49,853 nt of DNA from Bordetella parapertussis (GTDB taxonomy: Bacteria; Pseudomonadota; Gammaproteobacteria; Burkholderiales; Burkholderiaceae_C): the NCBI GenBank assembly GCA_945861305.1, contig CAMATW010000020.1:1-49853 (forward strand). The letters are read 5' to 3'. Numbering within the stretch: position 1 is the first letter of the stretch; each line of letters starts with the position of its first letter. Shown one piece after another: positions 48,639-49,853 of this stretch. The translations under genes were made by a program, and so were the position numbers. Below the pieces are notes generated by a model, which ran no database searches, was not told the origin of the DNA, and saw only the letters and a list, made by a program, of their open reading frames with translations.

Positions 48639-49070
48639 TTAATCGTTGTGCACTACTCTACGCTCAAGGACACAACTAGGTGTTGAGCCGAACATTTTTT
48701 TGAATGTCCGTGAGAAGTGGGAAAGATTGTTGAAACCGCAAAGGTAGGCCGCCTTCGAAACGTGCTTGACACGACCTTCTGACAGCAACTTGAAACTAAT
48801 TTCTAAACGCCGAGTCCAAACGTGGCGCATCACGGATGTGCCTCGCTGAGCAAAGGCGCGCGCAAGAGTCCGAGGCGATGCGCAAGCAGCGCTCGATACG
48901 TTCGTGATGTCTAAATCACCATTGTCCAAGTTCTCCTCGATGTAGTCGATGCATTTTTGGTAAATAGCATCGTGCTTTTCCTGAATCGAAGAGTCGAAAG
49001 CTGTGTTGATCTCCACTGCCGCCCAGCGCTTCTCTCTCTGGACCCGGACAAGTCCAGATTGAGTTGGCAT
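48639..49070 (-). CDS. AraC-family regulator, DNA-binding domain only
   Basis: 143 aa. Only the AraC-type helix-turn-helix pair is present, preceded by about 45 residues: ITNVSSAACASPRTLARAFAQRGTSVMRHVWTRRLEISFKLLSEG and SKAAYLCGFNNLSHFSRTFKKMFGSTP are the two helix-turn-helix motifs. There is no effector domain, unlike the usual ~300 aa. An AGGAG ribosome site precedes ATG 49070, so it is a genuine start. It follows the nitrile hydratase accessory gene by 45 nt on the same strand, so it is likely that operon's regulator. Confidence 0.88.
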   Translation of the reverse strand: MPTQSGLVRVQREKRWAAVEINTAFDSSIQEKHDAIYQKCIDYIEENLDNGDLDITNVSSAACASPRTLARAFAQRGTSVMRHVWTRRLEISFKLLSEGRVKHVSKAAYLCGFNNLSHFSRTFKKMFGSTPSCVLERRVVHND

Positions 49071-49115
49071 CTATCGTCTCCTCATAAAAGCATGTGCAAA
49101 GAATTTCCTAATCGA

Positions 49116-49550
49116 TCAAACCGTTGCAGGAATAACTTTAATAGGTGAGCGTTGAGGATGGTGTTTGTGATGGTCGTCAACCTTTGGCGGGCAACTTCCA
49201 TTGGCCAACAAAATCGGTTGCCCATGAGGTGTATTGAGATATGCTTGTCTCCACTCTTTGGTGCGCGAAGAAACGTCATCACCTTCCAACAGACCAAGAG
49301 ATCCCACCATCCGTTCCAACGCTGCTAGCCACTGCCGGTAGTAGGCTTCGTTGACGCTTTCACCGGGCATAGCTGGAGCCGCCGCGATTTCCGCCGTAAA
49401 TGTTTCCGCCCAGTCCTTCCAGGCGAAAATTTCGGCCTGGTTCATGGCGATAACAAGCGCAAATGCCTCAGATTGCCAAGGCTCATCAAACGCAGGACCA
49501 TCTAGGTCTTTTAGCGGACCCTGCTCCCATGTTTTTATCTCGTTTTTCAT
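49116..49550 (-). CDS. nitrile hydratase accessory protein
   Basis: 144 aa, metallochaperone/activator-type accessory protein (P14K/NthE-like) needed to load iron or cobalt into nitrile hydratase. FDEPWQSEAFALVIAMNQAEIFAWKDWAETF is the family block. It overlaps the beta-subunit stop by 4 nt (ATGA), so they are translationally coupled. The order beta subunit then accessory protein is standard. The His-rich C-terminal end (DDHHKHHP) may bind metal. The metal type cannot be told here because the alpha subunit is outside the window. Confidence 0.88.
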   Translation of the reverse strand: MKNEIKTWEQGPLKDLDGPAFDEPWQSEAFALVIAMNQAEIFAWKDWAETFTAEIAAAPAMPGESVNEAYYRQWLAALERMVGSLGLLEGDDVSSRTKEWRQAYLNTPHGQPILLANGSCPPKVDDHHKHHPQRSPIKVIPATV

Positions 49551-49853
49551 GATTCTGCTGGCTTCAGGTAGTCATCCCAGAGATCTACCCGGATCGTATC
49601 CGCCTTCGAAGCGTCTTTTCCCCAGAGCTCAGCCGCAGAGAAGCTCACGGTGTAGACGTGCTGCGGATGTTCTCCCTTGCCATGAGCCACGGTATCCGGT
49701 GTTACAAATACTCCGTGGTCGATGGCGATAGTTCCTACCTTACCCCGCGTGTAGCGAGGCAAACGGGTATGACCCACTGGGTTCTTGTGAGTTACGAGAA
49801 CCTTGTCGCCGACAGAAAATCTGGCTTTTACATCGTGGTCCACACGAGCCGAC
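49547..49853 (-). CDS. nthB: nitrile hydratase beta subunit, C-terminal part (5' end outside window)
   Basis: Minus-strand frame is open to the right edge, so the gene enters from outside. The SH3-like barrel of the beta subunit is clear: RFSVGDKVLVTHKNPVGHTRLPRYTRGKVGTI, then DHGVFVTPDTVAHGKGEHPQHVYTVSF and the end LWDDYLKPAE. Nitrile hydratase converts nitriles to amides. The alpha subunit with the metal site should lie just upstream, beyond 49853. Confidence 0.92.
   Translation of the reverse strand, partial: SARVDHDVKARFSVGDKVLVTHKNPVGHTRLPRYTRGKVGTIAIDHGVFVTPDTVAHGKGEHPQHVYTVSFSAAELWGKDASKADTIRVDLWDDYLKPAES

Overview
The window looks like a chromosome segment of a freshwater betaproteobacterium of the order Burkholderiales, probably Comamonadaceae and possibly close to Limnohabitans. 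This rests on protein character and gene order (rpsO-pnp-tpiA-secG-tRNA-Leu-nuoA-N), not on a database search. Positions 1 to about 42000 are ordinary core genome. From about 42048 to the right edge the DNA is accessory.

Left part (1-3421): the 3' end of glnS, a small unknown gene, an SDR oxidoreductase, a nitroreductase-family gene, a 47-residue basic protein with a terminator, and a convergent DUF1178 gene. Central part (3442-21878, all minus strand): the 14 respiratory complex I genes nuoA to nuoN, tightly packed with several stop/start overlaps, preceded by tRNA-Leu(GAG), secG, tpiA, pnp and rpsO. Next come a class I aminotransferase and tsaD on the minus strand, then the plus-strand series ybiB (trpD2-like), cobA, prfB with its programmed +1 frameshift, pepN, fbp and a small unknown gene. 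On the minus strand follow glyoxalase I, a ribbon-helix-helix protein, a GMC flavoprotein and its Tat-exported small subunit. A divergent control region with repeated CCACC/GGTGG motifs separates these from a stand-alone B12-binding protein resembling the PpaA/AerR light-responsive antirepressors, followed by an unknown acidic protein. The core part closes with a CNNM/CBS membrane protein, apaH, rhlE, dcd and a BMP-family binding protein.

Right part (42048-49853): a 14-nt piece matching the 3' end of tRNA-Asp, still attached to its terminator, lies next to a P4-type tyrosine integrase. This is the expected end of an integrative element. Its cargo in order is integrase, an unknown coupled gene, an AlpA-like regulator, a large primase-helicase, an HGGxSTGP protein, a lipoprotein, a short AraC-type regulator, a nitrile hydratase accessory gene and the 3' end of the nitrile hydratase beta subunit gene. 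The element continues beyond the window. An intact tRNA-Asp is predicted at its other end. The genes at both ends suggest a self-replicating or satellite-like island carrying a nitrile-degrading operon with its own regulator. The primase gene has no normal start codon: the place where ATG is expected, overlapping the alpA stop, reads ATA.
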